DNA of 64,000 bases, taken from the NCBI GenBank assembly GCA_963837105.1, contig CAWIMG010000001.1, positions 62,001 to 126,000 on the forward strand, read 5' to 3'. How positions within the stretch are numbered: position 1 is the first letter of the stretch; every line of letters starts with the position of its first letter. The position numbers and the translations under genes were made by a program. Below the pieces are notes generated by a model, which worked only from the letters and a program-made list of their open reading frames with translations, searched no databases and was not told the origin of the DNA. Of the stretch, positions 8,208 to 17,420 are shown piece after piece. Origin of the DNA: UBA9676 sp963837105 (GTDB lineage Bacteria; Actinomycetota; Actinomycetes; Streptosporangiales; Streptosporangiaceae).

Positions 8208-9283
8208 CGGGCGGTCACCTCCCGGTAGGCGCCGCGCAGTAGCTGCTCATCCGGGTCGTCCAGGATGACCGGCCGGGCCAGCCCGGCCAGCACCACCATC
8301 CGCAGCCGGGCACCACGCGACTTCTTGTCCACGGTCATCCTCGCCCGCAGATCCAGCCAGGCACCGGGCCGGTAGGTGGTCGGCAGCCCGACCGCGGCCA
8401 GCACCTGGCGGTGCCGGCCGGCGTCGGCGGCATCCAGCTTGCCCGCCAGCCGCGCCACCTCCGCCGCATACACCATGCCGATCGCGACCGCCTCGCCGTG
8501 CCGGATCCGGTAGTCCTCGACCCGCTCGATAGCGTGACCGAGGGTGTGCCCGTAGTTGAGAATCTCCCGCCGCCCCGCTTCCCGCAGGTCATCGGTGACC
8601 ACTTCGGCCTTGACCCGGACCGCGCGCTCGACCAGTTCCCGGGCGTGCTGGCCGTGCGGCACCACCGCGCCGTCCGGGTCGGCCTCGACCAGGTCCAGGA
8701 TCGCCGGATCCGCGATGAACCCGCACTTGATCACCTCGGCCAGCCCGCTCACATACTCCGGCCTGGGCAGCGAGGTGAGCACGGCCAGGTCGGTGAGCAC
8801 CCCCGCGGGCGGGTGGAACACCCCCACCAGGTTCTTGCCCGCGCCGGTGTTGACCGCGGTCTTGCCGCCGATGGCCGCGTCCACCGCAGCCAGCAGCGTG
8901 GTCGGCACCAGCACCAGCCGCACCCCGCGCAGCCAGGTGGCCGCCACGAACCCGGCCAGGTCGGTGGTGGCCCCGCCGCCAACGCCGACGATGACGTCGC
9001 TGCGGGTCAGCCGGTGGCCGGCCAGGGCGGACCAGAGGCGGTCCGCCACCGCGACCGTCTTGGCCGCCTCGCCAGCCGGTACTTCCTCGCTGCACACCTG
9101 GTAGCCGGCCCCGCTGAGCACCCCGCAGACCGGCCTGGCCACCTCGCCCCGCCCCGCCGGGTAGATAACCGCGACCGTGCGCGCGGCCCGGCCGACCAGT
9201 CGCGGCAGTTCGCCGAGCACGCCAGTGCCGATCACGACCGGGTAGGGGGCCTCGCCACCCACCTCGATCCGGGTCACGGTCAC
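8204..9283 (-). CDS. aroB: 3-dehydroquinate synthase
   Basis: This NAD- and metal-dependent enzyme cyclises DAHP to 3-dehydroquinate (359 residues, normal). The glycine-rich NAD-binding stretch GVGGGATTDLAGFVAATW and the metal-binding region ILNYGHTLGHAIE with RHGEAVAIGM downstream are intact, as is the substrate-binding DKKSRG near the C-terminus. It overlaps both neighbours by 4 bases (aroK upstream, aroQ downstream), so the set is translated as one coupled unit. Its substrate is made by the DAHP synthase encoded at 57959-59014. Confidence 0.96.
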   Translation of the reverse strand: MTVTRIEVGGEAPYPVVIGTGVLGELPRLVGRAARTVAVIYPAGRGEVARPVCGVLSGAGYQVCSEEVPAGEAAKTVAVADRLWSALAGHRLTRSDVIVGVGGGATTDLAGFVAATWLRGVRLVLVPTTLLAAVDAAIGGKTAVNTGAGKNLVGVFHPPAGVLTDLAVLTSLPRPEYVSGLAEVIKCGFIADPAILDLVEADPDGAVVPHGQHARELVERAVRVKAEVVTDDLREAGRREILNYGHTLGHAIERVEDYRIRHGEAVAIGMVYAAEVARLAGKLDAADAGRHRQVLAAVGLPTTYRPGAWLDLRARMTVDKKSRGARLRMVVLAGLARPVILDDPDEQLLRGAYREVTAR

Positions 9284-9861
9284 GGCGGCGGCTCCGCCGC
9301 CGCGCCGGTCCCCGCCGGTGGCGTGCCCGCACCCTCACCAGTCTCCGCGGCGATCGCCGCGCTGACGATCTCGGCGACCTCGTCGGCGATTTCCTGCGGG
9401 TCGCGGTCGTCGGTCGTCACCGTCGCCCAGGCCAGCCCCTCGTACACCGGCACCCGCTCGGCCAGCAGTTCCCGCAGCCGGGTGCGCGGGTTGCCGATGA
9501 GCAGCGGGCGCGGCGTGTCCAGCCCGGTCCGGTGCGCGGCGGCCGCGAAGCCCGTGGCCAGGTACACCACCCGCTGGCCGGCCAGCAGATCCCGGGTGGC
9601 CGGGTCCATCACCGCTCCCCCGCCCAGGGCCAGCACCCCGCTGTGACCGGTCAGGCTGCTGGCCACCGCGGTACGTTCCAGCTCCCGGAAGGCAGGCTCG
9701 CCGTCGGTGATGAAAATGTCGCTGACCGGCTTGCCCGCCGCCTGCTCGACAACGTCGTCGGTGTCCAGGAACCCGGCGCCCAGCAGCGCGGCGGCGAGCA
9801 GGCCGACGGTGGTCTTGCCCGCCCCGGGCGGGCCGATCAGGACCGCGGCTGGCCGGCTCAT
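9280..9861 (-). CDS. aroK: Shikimate kinase
   Basis: The kinase phosphorylates shikimate at O3 (193 residues). P-loop GPPGAGKTT (10-18), shikimate-binding FLDTDD with the later EPAFRELE, and the GGG loop in LALGGGAV are present. The lid arginines lie in NPRTRLRELLAERVPVYEG. A Gly/Thr/Pro/Ala-rich tail of about 25 residues follows the kinase fold. Four-base overlaps with aroC and aroB show tight coupling. Confidence 0.95.
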   Translation of the reverse strand: MSRPAAVLIGPPGAGKTTVGLLAAALLGAGFLDTDDVVEQAAGKPVSDIFITDGEPAFRELERTAVASSLTGHSGVLALGGGAVMDPATRDLLAGQRVVYLATGFAAAAHRTGLDTPRPLLIGNPRTRLRELLAERVPVYEGLAWATVTTDDRDPQEIADEVAEIVSAAIAAETGEGAGTPPAGTGAAAEPPP

Positions 9862-11057
9862 GCGGTCACCAGCGAGGCGAGGTAGCCGGCCAGGTTGCGG
9901 CGCACCTCGGTGACCGAGTCGCCGCCGAATTTCTCGCTGGCCGCGTCGGCGAGCACCAGCGCGACCATGGCCTCGGCGACCACCCCGGCGGCGGGCACAG
10001 CGGTCACGTCACTGCGCTGGTTGATTGCCTTGGCCGGCTCCCCGGTGCGCACGTCCACGGTGTCCAGCGCCCGCGGCACGGTGGAGATCGGCTTCATCGC
10101 CACCCGCGCCCGCAGCGGCTCGCCGGTGCTCATGCCGCCCTCCACCCCGCCGGCCCGGTTGGTGCGCCGCCGGACGCCCGCCGCCCCGGCTGCCCCGGTG
10201 GGCGCGGCTGGCTCGATCTCGTCGTGCGCGGCGGACCCGCGGCGGCGGGCGGTGGCGAACCCGTCGCCGATCTCCACCCCCTTCATCGCCTGGATGCTCA
10301 TCAGCGCCGCGGCCAGCCGGGCATCCAGCCGCCGGTCCCAGTGGACGTGGCTGCCCAGGCCGGGCGGTAGCCCGTAGGCGATCACCTCGATCACGCCGCC
10401 GAGGGTATCGCCGTCCTTACGAGCGGCGTCGATCTCGGCCCGCATCGCCTCGCTCGCGGCCGGGTCCAGGCAGCGCACCGGGTCGGCGTCCACCAGGCTG
10501 CCGTCGGCAGGCCCCGGCACGACCCCGGCCGGTGCGCACACCGGCCCGATCGCGACCACGTGGCTCACCACCTCGATGCCGAACGCCTGACGCAGGTATG
10601 ACCTGGCCACCTCGCCCAGCGCCACCCGGGCGGCGGTTTCCCTGGCACTGGCGCGCTCGAGCACCGGCCGGGCGTCGTCGTGCCCGTACTTCTGCATGCC
10701 CGCGAGGTCCGCGTGGCCGGGCCGGGGCCGGGTGAGCGGGGCGTTGCGCGCCTGGCCGGCCAGCACCGGCTCGGGCACCGGGTCAGCGGACATGACCGTT
10801 TCCCACATGGGCCACTCGGTGTTGCCGATCCGGACCGCGACCGGCCCGCCGAGCGTGCGTCCATGCCGGACCCCGCCGGTGAGCTCGACCTCGTCCTGCT
10901 CGAAACCCATCCGCGCGCCCCGGCCGTACCCGGCCCGGCGGCGGGCCAGGGCGGCGGCGACATCCGCCGTGGTGATCTCGATCCCGGCCGGCAGCCCCTC
11001 ACAGATGGCGGACAGCGCCCGGCCGTGCGACTCCCCCGCGGTCAGCCAGCGCAGCAT
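9858..11057 (-). CDS. aroC: Chorismate synthase
   Basis: The enzyme eliminates phosphate from EPSP to give chorismate and needs reduced FMN (399 residues). It begins with MLRWLTAGESHGRALSAICEGLPAG, the family start, and carries RPRPGHADLAGMQKYGHDDARPVLERASARETAARVA, the FMN and substrate region, and the GGVEGGMSTGEPL motif. It is the first gene of the aroC-K-B-Q operon; the operon promoter should lie in 11058-11142. Confidence 0.96.
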   Translation of the reverse strand: MLRWLTAGESHGRALSAICEGLPAGIEITTADVAAALARRRAGYGRGARMGFEQDEVELTGGVRHGRTLGGPVAVRIGNTEWPMWETVMSADPVPEPVLAGQARNAPLTRPRPGHADLAGMQKYGHDDARPVLERASARETAARVALGEVARSYLRQAFGIEVVSHVVAIGPVCAPAGVVPGPADGSLVDADPVRCLDPAASEAMRAEIDAARKDGDTLGGVIEVIAYGLPPGLGSHVHWDRRLDARLAAALMSIQAMKGVEIGDGFATARRRGSAAHDEIEPAAPTGAAGAAGVRRRTNRAGGVEGGMSTGEPLRARVAMKPISTVPRALDTVDVRTGEPAKAINQRSDVTAVPAAGVVAEAMVALVLADAASEKFGGDSVTEVRRNLAGYLASLVTA

Positions 11058-11142
11058 GGTGCTGATCCTGCCATGGGGAGACGGTGGATGATCGTCGCTG
11101 GCAGCCGGCCAGGCAGGCGGCGGGCGTCCGGAATGGGCCAGG

Positions 11143-11963
11143 TCATCCGCTGCTCACCGGCCGGCCTGGCACGTCCCCGGCGCTGATGGCCACGGCGATC
11201 CCGCGCCGGAGCCGGTCACCGCCGCCCGCCATGATGCGGGCCGCAGCCTTCCTGGCCGCCTCCTGGGCAGCAGCGCCGCCGGGCTGATGCCCGGCGGCCA
11301 GCGCCAGTTCGACCGTGAGGTCAGTGCCATCCTCCCCGGCCCGCAGGCCGACACCGGCGATGACGGGCTCATCGGCCACGGCCGCGGCCACCAGCGCCAG
11401 CACGTCCGGATCCTGGTCCGGCAGCGGCACCGGCCGACCCGCGGCCAGGGTGGCCAGCCGGGCACCGTCCACGGCCAGCGGCACCGGCCCGGCCACGTCG
11501 ATGACAACGGCCTCGGCGGTCCCGGCGGCGGCCCGCCAGACTTGGCCGGCCGGGACCGGCACCGGCCGGGCGTCGGGCCGCCAGGCCAGCAGCGCGGCCA
11601 GCCCGGTGAAGGCGAGCACGGCCGTCCGGCCGTCATCACCGATCAAGGTGGGCAGCGCCATCTCACTGACCTTCTCCCCGTGCAGCGCGGAGGCGGGCCG
11701 GGCGGGCCGGGACGATCCGGGCTGGGGACCGGGCCTGGCCGGAGGGCCGGCTGGCCAGCGGCGTGTGCCCAGTCATCGGGCGCCACCGGCCCGGCCAGCA
11801 CGGCCACGACCGGGACCAGCAGCCGTGCGCTGGCCAGGGCCGACAGCGCGGCGTGCTCGCTGCCCTGGCCGCTGGCGAACGCCCGCAGGGCAGCGGTCAC
11901 CCTGGGGTCGGCGTCGCCCTGGTCGGCGGGATCACCCTGGCCGCCGGTGATCAGTTCCGGCAC
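11143..11963 (-). pseudogene. SseB-family protein, split by a frameshift
   Basis: The two halves of an SseB-like actinobacterial protein lie in different frames. The N-terminal half (from ATG 11963) reads DPRVTAALRAFASGQGSEHA then LSALASARLLVPVVAVLAG. The C-terminal half (143-11661 side) reads EKVSEMALPTLIGDDGRTAVLAFTGLAAL and continues to a normal-looking end. In the family these are joined by a short acidic linker. The second frame is open back to a TGA at about 11777, so the slip lies between about 11690 and 11777, in a very GC-rich stretch. SseB proteins are of poorly defined function; in enterobacteria SseB is named for serine-sensitivity enhancement. It is a single indel, either real or a base-call error. 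Confidence 0.7.
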
Positions 11964-12221
11964 GGCTCAACCCTACGGCCGGGCCGGCCGTGCCCGGTCC
12001 GGCCCGGCGCCGCTGCCGACCGCTGCCCCGGCCAGTCCGGCTGACCTCGGCCGATCCGCCGGCCGCCGGGCCCGGCGCGACGTAGCCTGTCCGGTACCAC
12101 CCGAAGGCCCTGGCCGCCGGGAGGCCGCCGCTTGAGCATGGCTCCGGCCAAGCAGGTTGAGGCGAAAAACCCCATATGAGAGTCTTTTGAACTGCATCCA
12201 CAGGCGACCCCAGAGGTATGA

Positions 12222-12662
12222 GTGATCCAGGCTGACCAGCCAGTTGCGGCGATAGTGCCGGGAACACCGCTACAGAAGGTGATCCCGCATCGCCTGGTGG
12301 AGCCCTACCTGAACGGGCAGCGTTCAGTGATCGCGGGCTATGTCTACCTCGCCCAGGACAGCGCGTTCCGCGAGCCTGCCGGCTATTACCATGCGCTCGC
12401 GCTCGGGTATGAGGGCTCCGAATTCAGCCCGGACATGACCGAAATGTACGTGCTGCGCTGGCTGGCCGTGGACATGACCGGGTCCCTGGTGCCGATGACG
12501 CCGGCGAACGGCGATGACCCGGCCAGTACCGTGCCCGAGTACTACACACTGCCCGTGCCGATACCGGTGGGCACCGAGATGTACCGGATCACCACCGGTG
12601 CCGAGGAATTCATCGCCCGGTACGACGGGCAGGTGTGGCTACAGCCCGTGCGAGGGAACTGA
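12222..12662 (+). CDS. Hypothetical protein, first gene of an unrecognised pair
   Basis: The product is a soluble 146-residue protein with no signal or membrane segment. Distinctive stretches are RLVEPYLNGQRSVIAGYVY near the N-terminus, EMYVLRWLAVDMTG in the middle, and a C-terminal PVGTEMYRITTGAEEFIARYDGQVWL. The composition is normal and unlike a shadow frame. The start is GTG 12222; the nearest ATG (12218) is out of frame. The next gene starts 21 bases after its stop, behind a repeated GAGGGGAACTGAGCCATGAG-like segment, so the two are probably co-transcribed. I do not recognise the family; a resemblance to companions of actinobacterial toxins is only an impression. Confidence 0.6.
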   Translation: MIQADQPVAAIVPGTPLQKVIPHRLVEPYLNGQRSVIAGYVYLAQDSAFREPAGYYHALALGYEGSEFSPDMTEMYVLRWLAVDMTGSLVPMTPANGDDPASTVPEYYTLPVPIPVGTEMYRITTGAEEFIARYDGQVWLQPVRGN

Positions 12663-12683
12663 GCCATGAGGGGGAACTGAGCC

Positions 12684-14364
12684 ATGAGGTACCGGCTGAT
12701 GGCAACCTACCGAGGGGTGCCCTACGAGGCTGGTCTCGGGCCAGCCAACTCCGATGTGGTGCTGTTCGCGGCCTGCCCGCCACCGGAGACACTCGGTTTC
12801 GAGCCGGCCACCGGGCACTGGCGCAAGCAAGTGATCCGGGCCGAGATCGACGCCCTCTGGGAGTCGCGGCCGGTGGGGGTGTTCCGCGGCGAGCCGTGCA
12901 TCGTGCTGGACGATCTCGGCGACCGGCTGCATGTCGCCTACCTCGGCACCGACCCGGACCAGGCCCGGCAGCTTGGCTACTGGCAGGTGGACCGCGGTGT
13001 GTTCGAGGTGCTCACGCCCAAAGACGAGGTCAGCGGGCTGACCGAGGAGCGGGTGGACCGGCCGTTGCGCTGGAGCGAGAATCCCGGCTCCGCCCCGGCC
13101 CGGACCGCCTACCCCTACGGCACGGCTCCCTGGCCGACCCTGGTCACGCCCTCGCCCGCAGCCCCGCTCCCGCCCGCACCCGCGCCTGAATCTTCGCCCG
13201 CGCCTGCGCCCCCGTCCGGGTCTGCTTCTCCGCCGAGGCTAGCGCCGGTGCCCGCGGCGCCCCCGGCGCCCGCAGTGGCGCCAGAGCCGCCGGCGGCGGC
13301 TGCTGGCCCGGCACCGCTGGCCTCACCCACGCCCGCCAGCCCTGCTCCGGAGGGGGCGGCTGGGCCACGGCTGGCCACCCCACCCGGCGCCGACCCGCTC
13401 TCGCCTGCCTTTCCCGCCGATCAGCTCTCACCGGCTTTTCCCGCCAACCCGCTCTCGCCCGCCCTTCCCGCGGACCCGTACCCCGCGGAGCCCGGCGCCC
13501 AGTCAGCGCCTGGCCCGTCATCGGCGAGGGCGGCCGGGCCAGTGAGCGCAGCGATGGCATCAGGGCTGGGCCCAGACGGGACCGCCGAGCCACCCGTGGC
13601 CGGACCGGCTGGGGCGCCCGCCGCCGCGCCGCCGCTGGACCGGCCGCCGCTGGATCGGGCCACGGCTGGACGAACCGCCGCTCGACGGGCCACAGCTGGA
13701 TCGGCCGTGGCTGGATGGCGAGCTGCCAGGCGGCCCGGCACCGGCTGAGCCAGTACCGGCTGAGCCAGCACCGGCTGGGCAAGCATGGGCTGAGCCAGCA
13801 TGGGCTGAGCCAGCCGGGTCCATGACCAGCCATCCGGCCGCACCCAGCCGGCCGCACCCGGCCGGTATCCGGCCAACGGCGCCTGGCCCCTGGCCGACAG
13901 CAGGCCCGGGTCCGCATTCCCGCCACCTCCGGCCACGAACGGCCTGCACGGCACGGGCGGGGCCGGCAGCGGACTACCCAGGCCACGCTTACCCCGGCGA
14001 GCCGGGCAGCCCGGCCCCCGCTGACCTGGGCGGCCCGGCCGGGGCTGACCTGGGCGGCCGGGCCGGGCGCAGGCAGCGGGTGCCCACCAGGGAACTCTTC
14101 TGCGAACTTGCCGACCGAGCCTCGATCCCCCGGTCCGCCTACGCGCTGGAGACCGAGATGGACGGGGCCATGTGCCTGCTGCCGACCCCGGCCGGGTTCG
14201 AGGTCTTCACCGCGGCGGGCGGGGCACGGCACGAGGTCCGCACTTTCGCTGAGGAAGAAACGGCCTACTTCTACCTGTTCGGCGTGCTGGCCGCGGAGGC
14301 GATCCGCAACGGCGCGCTCACGCCCGCGGTCGCGGCGGCTGGCCTGCGGCGAGGCGGCGGGTAG
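12684..14364 (+). pseudogene. Two-domain hypothetical protein with Pro/Ala linker, frameshifted
   Basis: The N-terminal domain (about residues 1-130) begins RYRLMATYRGVPYEAGLGP and contains GEPCIVLDDLGDRLHVAYLG and LGYWQVDRGVFEVL. The C-terminal domain reads VPTRELFCELADRASIPRSA, then GAMCLLPTPAGFEVFTAAGG and EETAYFYLFGVLAAEAIRNG. They are joined by a linker of some 300 residues rich in Pro and Ala. The first frame stops at 13748 and the second picks up in another frame. Removing one G from the GGG at 13657-13659 aligns the frames and reveals a regular pentapeptide repeat, PLDRP PLDRP RLDEP PLDGP QLDRP WLDGE. The repaired product would have about 559 residues. The function is unknown; the architecture (two small folds around a disordered linker) suggests a scaffold or tethered binding protein. 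Confidence 0.6.
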
Positions 14365-14487
14365 CCACTCATCACCGCCGCGCCAGCGCCAGGAATGGCA
14401 CCACAACGGCCCGGATAAGAGGTTTGCGGAATCACCGGTTGGGGGAATTTCGCACGCATATCCGGCTCCGGCGGCTATGGTTCAATA

Positions 14488-14533
14488 GCCGGCGGGGCTG
14501 ACGGTCCCCCGCTCCCCAAGCAGCCCCGCCGGC
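14488..14533 (+). terminator. Hairpin after the hypothetical gene pair
   Basis: A perfect 13-bp stem, GCCGGCGGGGCTG (14488-14500) with its complement at 14521-14533, encloses a 20-base loop. It lies 124 bases after the stop at 14364 and about 80 bases before the epimerase start. There is no T-run, as usual for high-GC actinomycetes. Confidence 0.5.
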
Positions 14534-14613
14534 ACACCCCAGTGCTCTTTCCAGGCGGCCTGCCACGGCCTGCTGCGGCCCGCCCGTGGGCGCGTGGCTG
14601 GCCAGGCGCGACA

Positions 14614-15555
14614 ATGACTGGCATGACCGCTGTCACCGGCTCTCAGTTCCCGATCGCCGCGGGGGATTACGCGGCGGTCGTCACCGAGCTTGGCGCGGGC
14701 CTGCGCCTGCTGGCCCATCGCGGTGCCGACGTCCTGACCAGCTATCGCCCCGATGAACTGCCCCCGGCGGCGGCCGGGCAATTGCTCGCCCCGTGGCCCA
14801 ACCGGGTCGATGGCGGGCGCTATCAGCTGGCGGGCGCCAGCTATCAGCTCGACCTGAGCGAGCCGGCCAACGGCAATGCCATCCACGGCCTGACCCGGTG
14901 GCTGTCCTGGGCGCCCGCCAGGCACACCACGGAACTGGTGCGGCTGCGCACGCTGCTGCTCGGGCGGACGGGCTATCCGTTCTGCCTGGAAATGGAAGCC
15001 GAATACCGGCTCAGCGGCGAGCACGGATTGCAGGTGACCGTGACCGCGCGTAACAGCGGTTCCCGCCCGGCGCCCTATGGGACAGGGTCACATCCCTACC
15101 TCACCACGGGCACGGCCACGATCGACGAGTGCACGCTCTGCCTGCCCGCCACCCGCTGGCTGCCCGCCGACCGCCGTGGCATCCCGGCTGGGGAGCCGCA
15201 GGATGTGGCCGGCACCAGCACCGATTTCCGCACCGCCCGGCCGGTCGGTGCCACCAGCCTGGATCACGCGCTAACCGGCCTGACCCGCGACCGGCAGGGC
15301 CGCGCGTGGGCACGGCTGGCCAGCGGGCACACCGAGGTCGCGCTGTGGGCGGGTGAGGGTTACCAGTGGCTGCAGGTGTTCACCGGCGACACCCTGGACG
15401 CCGCCCGCCGACGCCGGGCACTGGCCATCGAGCCGATGACCTGCCCGCCGAACTCATTTGCCAGCGGAACTGACCTGATCATCCTGGCGCCCGGGGCGAG
15501 CGTGACACATTCCTGGGGGCTCCAGGTGACTCAGCAGCCACTGGCGGCGCGCTAG
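14614..15555 (+). CDS. Aldose 1-epimerase family protein
   Basis: The product is a galactose-mutarotase-like beta-sandwich enzyme (about 313 residues) that interconverts sugar anomers. The conserved regions are present: LLAPWPNRVDGGRYQLAGASYQ, NAIHGL with the first catalytic His, PYGTGSHPYL with the second His, and a C-terminal LAIEPMTCPPNSFASG with the catalytic Glu. Both ATG 14614 and ATG 14623 are in frame and near the family start; no clear ribosome site separates them. The last 77 bases overlap the convergent MobA-like gene. Confidence 0.88.
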   Translation: MTGMTAVTGSQFPIAAGDYAAVVTELGAGLRLLAHRGADVLTSYRPDELPPAAAGQLLAPWPNRVDGGRYQLAGASYQLDLSEPANGNAIHGLTRWLSWAPARHTTELVRLRTLLLGRTGYPFCLEMEAEYRLSGEHGLQVTVTARNSGSRPAPYGTGSHPYLTTGTATIDECTLCLPATRWLPADRRGIPAGEPQDVAGTSTDFRTARPVGATSLDHALTGLTRDRQGRAWARLASGHTEVALWAGEGYQWLQVFTGDTLDAARRRRALAIEPMTCPPNSFASGTDLIILAPGASVTHSWGLQVTQQPLAAR

Positions 15556-16138
15556 CGAGGATGTCGCTAACCCGGGCCAGATCCGCCGGGGTGTCGATGT
15601 CATCCGGGCGGCCGATGTCGCCACATTCGACCGCGGTCACCAGTTCGGGGTGGGCACGCAGGTAGGGCCGCGCACCGACATCACCAGCGGCCAGGTCCAG
15701 CACGCCGGGCCAGTGGCCGCGGGCGAGCAGGACCGGGTTCCGCGGCTGCCCACTGTAGGTGGCCACGGCCAGGCCAGCGCCGGCCAGGTAGGCGGCGACC
15801 AGCCGCCGCACCACCGCGGGGGTGACGAGTGGCTGGTCCACCAGGGCGACGACAGCCGCCTCGCAGCCGGCCGGGAGTGCCGACAGCCCGGCGGCCAGCG
15901 ATGACCCCATGCCGGACCGCCAGTCCGGGTTGTGTACCGTGGTCACGCCCGGCAGCGCGACATCCACCGCACCGGTCACCACCACCAGCGGCGCGGTCCC
16001 GCCCGCGCGCAGCAGCGCCACTCCCCGGTCCACCAGCCGGACGCCGGCCAGTTCGACCAGGGCCTTGGGCCCGCCCAGGCGGCTCCCCTCCCCCGCCGCC
16101 AGCAGCACCCCGCCGATCTGGGCCATCATGGCCCCCAC
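15479..16138 (-). CDS. MobA-like NTP transferase (molybdenum cofactor type)
   Basis: The product is a nucleotidyltransferase of 219 residues with the GT-A-like fold. The N-terminal VLLAAGEGSRLGGPKALVEL is the nucleotide-binding signature, and ALVDQPLVTPAVVRRL carries the metal-binding DQP motif typical of MocA/MobA-type cytidylyl- or guanylyltransferases. It sits just downstream of xdhC, which supports a role in tailoring molybdenum cofactor for a xanthine-dehydrogenase-like enzyme; no such enzyme is encoded here. The C-terminal tail of about 25 residues overlaps the convergent epimerase gene; the fold itself ends before the overlap. Confidence 0.8.
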   Translation of the reverse strand: MGAMMAQIGGVLLAAGEGSRLGGPKALVELAGVRLVDRGVALLRAGGTAPLVVVTGAVDVALPGVTTVHNPDWRSGMGSSLAAGLSALPAGCEAAVVALVDQPLVTPAVVRRLVAAYLAGAGLAVATYSGQPRNPVLLARGHWPGVLDLAAGDVGARPYLRAHPELVTAVECGDIGRPDDIDTPADLARVSDILASAPPVAAESPGAPRNVSRSPRAPG

Positions 16139-16190
16139 GTTATGCCGTGCGACACACCCACGATCATGACCGGAGCGGGGTCCGGCTGAG

Positions 16191-17294
16191 TCAGTTGTGG
16201 TGGATGCGGCCCGTGGTGCCGGTGAGGGGCTGGCCGGACCCGCCCCAGCGGAGCTGGATCAGCTCCGCCGCCACCGAGACCGCCGTCTCCTCCGGCGTGC
16301 GGGCGCCTAGGTCCAGGCCGATCGGGGACCGGAGCCGGGCGAGCTCGTCCTCGGTCATCCCGGCTTCCCGCAGCCGGGCCAGCCGGTCCTCGTGCGTCCG
16401 GCGGCTGCCCATCGCCCCGATGTAGGCGGCCGGCCTGCGCAGCGCCACCTCCAGCACCGGCACGTCGAACTTGGGGTCGTGGGTCAGGACGCAGATCACT
16501 GTCCGCTGATCCACCTCGGTCCTGGCCAGGTACCGGTGCGGCCAGTCCACGACCACTTCGTCGGCGTCGGGGAAGCGGGCGTGGGTGGCGAAGATGGGCC
16601 GCGCGTCACACACCGTCACCCGGTAGCCGAGGAACTTGCCGGCCCTGGCCACGGCGGCGGCGAAGTCGATCGCGCCGAACACCAGCATCCGCGGCGGCGG
16701 TGCGAACGACTGGACGAAGACCGACAGATCGTCCAGCCGGCGCTCGCCGTGCTCGCCGTAGTGCCGGACGCCGGTCAGGCCCTGCGCCAGCATGCCCTGC
16801 GCGTCGTCGTCCACCGCCTCGTCGAGCCGGCCGCCCGCGCCCAGCGTGCCGGAACCCGGGCCCTCCGGGCGGACGATGCGGCGGGCACCGAGCACGCCGG
16901 GCCCGGAGATCACGGTCACCACCGCGACCGGGTCACCGGCCCGGATCGCCGTCGCCACCTCGGCCAGTTCCGGGTAGCGCTCCTTGCTGACCTGCTCCAC
17001 GAACAGCTCGATGATGCCGCCGCAGGTCAGGCCCACCTCAAAGGCGGCATCGTCGCTGACGCCGTAGGTCTGCATTACCGGCTGGCCAGTCTGGCGAACC
17101 TCCTGCGCCAGCTCGTAGACGGCACCTTCCACGCATCCGCCGGACACACTGCCGACGACCTCGCCACCGGCCGAGACGGCCAGGGCCGCACCCGGGTCGC
17201 GAGGCGCACTGCGGAACGTGTTGACCACAGTGGCCAGCCCGAATGTCTCCCCGGCGTCCCACCACTTGGTGATCTGGTCCAGGATGTCGCGCAC
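16191..17294 (-). CDS. XdhC family protein
   Basis: XdhC-type proteins bind molybdenum cofactor and deliver it, sulfurated, to xanthine dehydrogenase-like enzymes. The 367 residues show the N-terminal XdhC/CoxI domain (FGLATVVNTFRSAPRDPGAAL and GSVSGGCVEGAVYE, with the conserved Cys) and the C-terminal Rossmann domain (PRMLVFGAIDFAAAVARAGKFLGYRVTVCDAR and AAYIGAMGSRRTHEDR). The gene is followed by the MobA-like transferase 52 bases downstream, forming a cofactor-maturation pair. The start at 17294 follows a 126-base gap after hisG that may hold the promoter. Confidence 0.9.
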   Translation of the reverse strand: MRDILDQITKWWDAGETFGLATVVNTFRSAPRDPGAALAVSAGGEVVGSVSGGCVEGAVYELAQEVRQTGQPVMQTYGVSDDAAFEVGLTCGGIIELFVEQVSKERYPELAEVATAIRAGDPVAVVTVISGPGVLGARRIVRPEGPGSGTLGAGGRLDEAVDDDAQGMLAQGLTGVRHYGEHGERRLDDLSVFVQSFAPPPRMLVFGAIDFAAAVARAGKFLGYRVTVCDARPIFATHARFPDADEVVVDWPHRYLARTEVDQRTVICVLTHDPKFDVPVLEVALRRPAAYIGAMGSRRTHEDRLARLREAGMTEDELARLRSPIGLDLGARTPEETAVSVAAELIQLRWGGSGQPLTGTTGRIHHN

Positions 17295-17420
17295 CGCCGC
17301 CTCACTTCACGGTTCCCGCCAGCGGCCACCGGCGGCGGCTGGTCGTGCTGGCCTGATCCCAGCATCGTTACAACAGTACGTCTGACCGGAATCTGCCCGG
17401 CAGCACCGCCAGGCAGTCCC

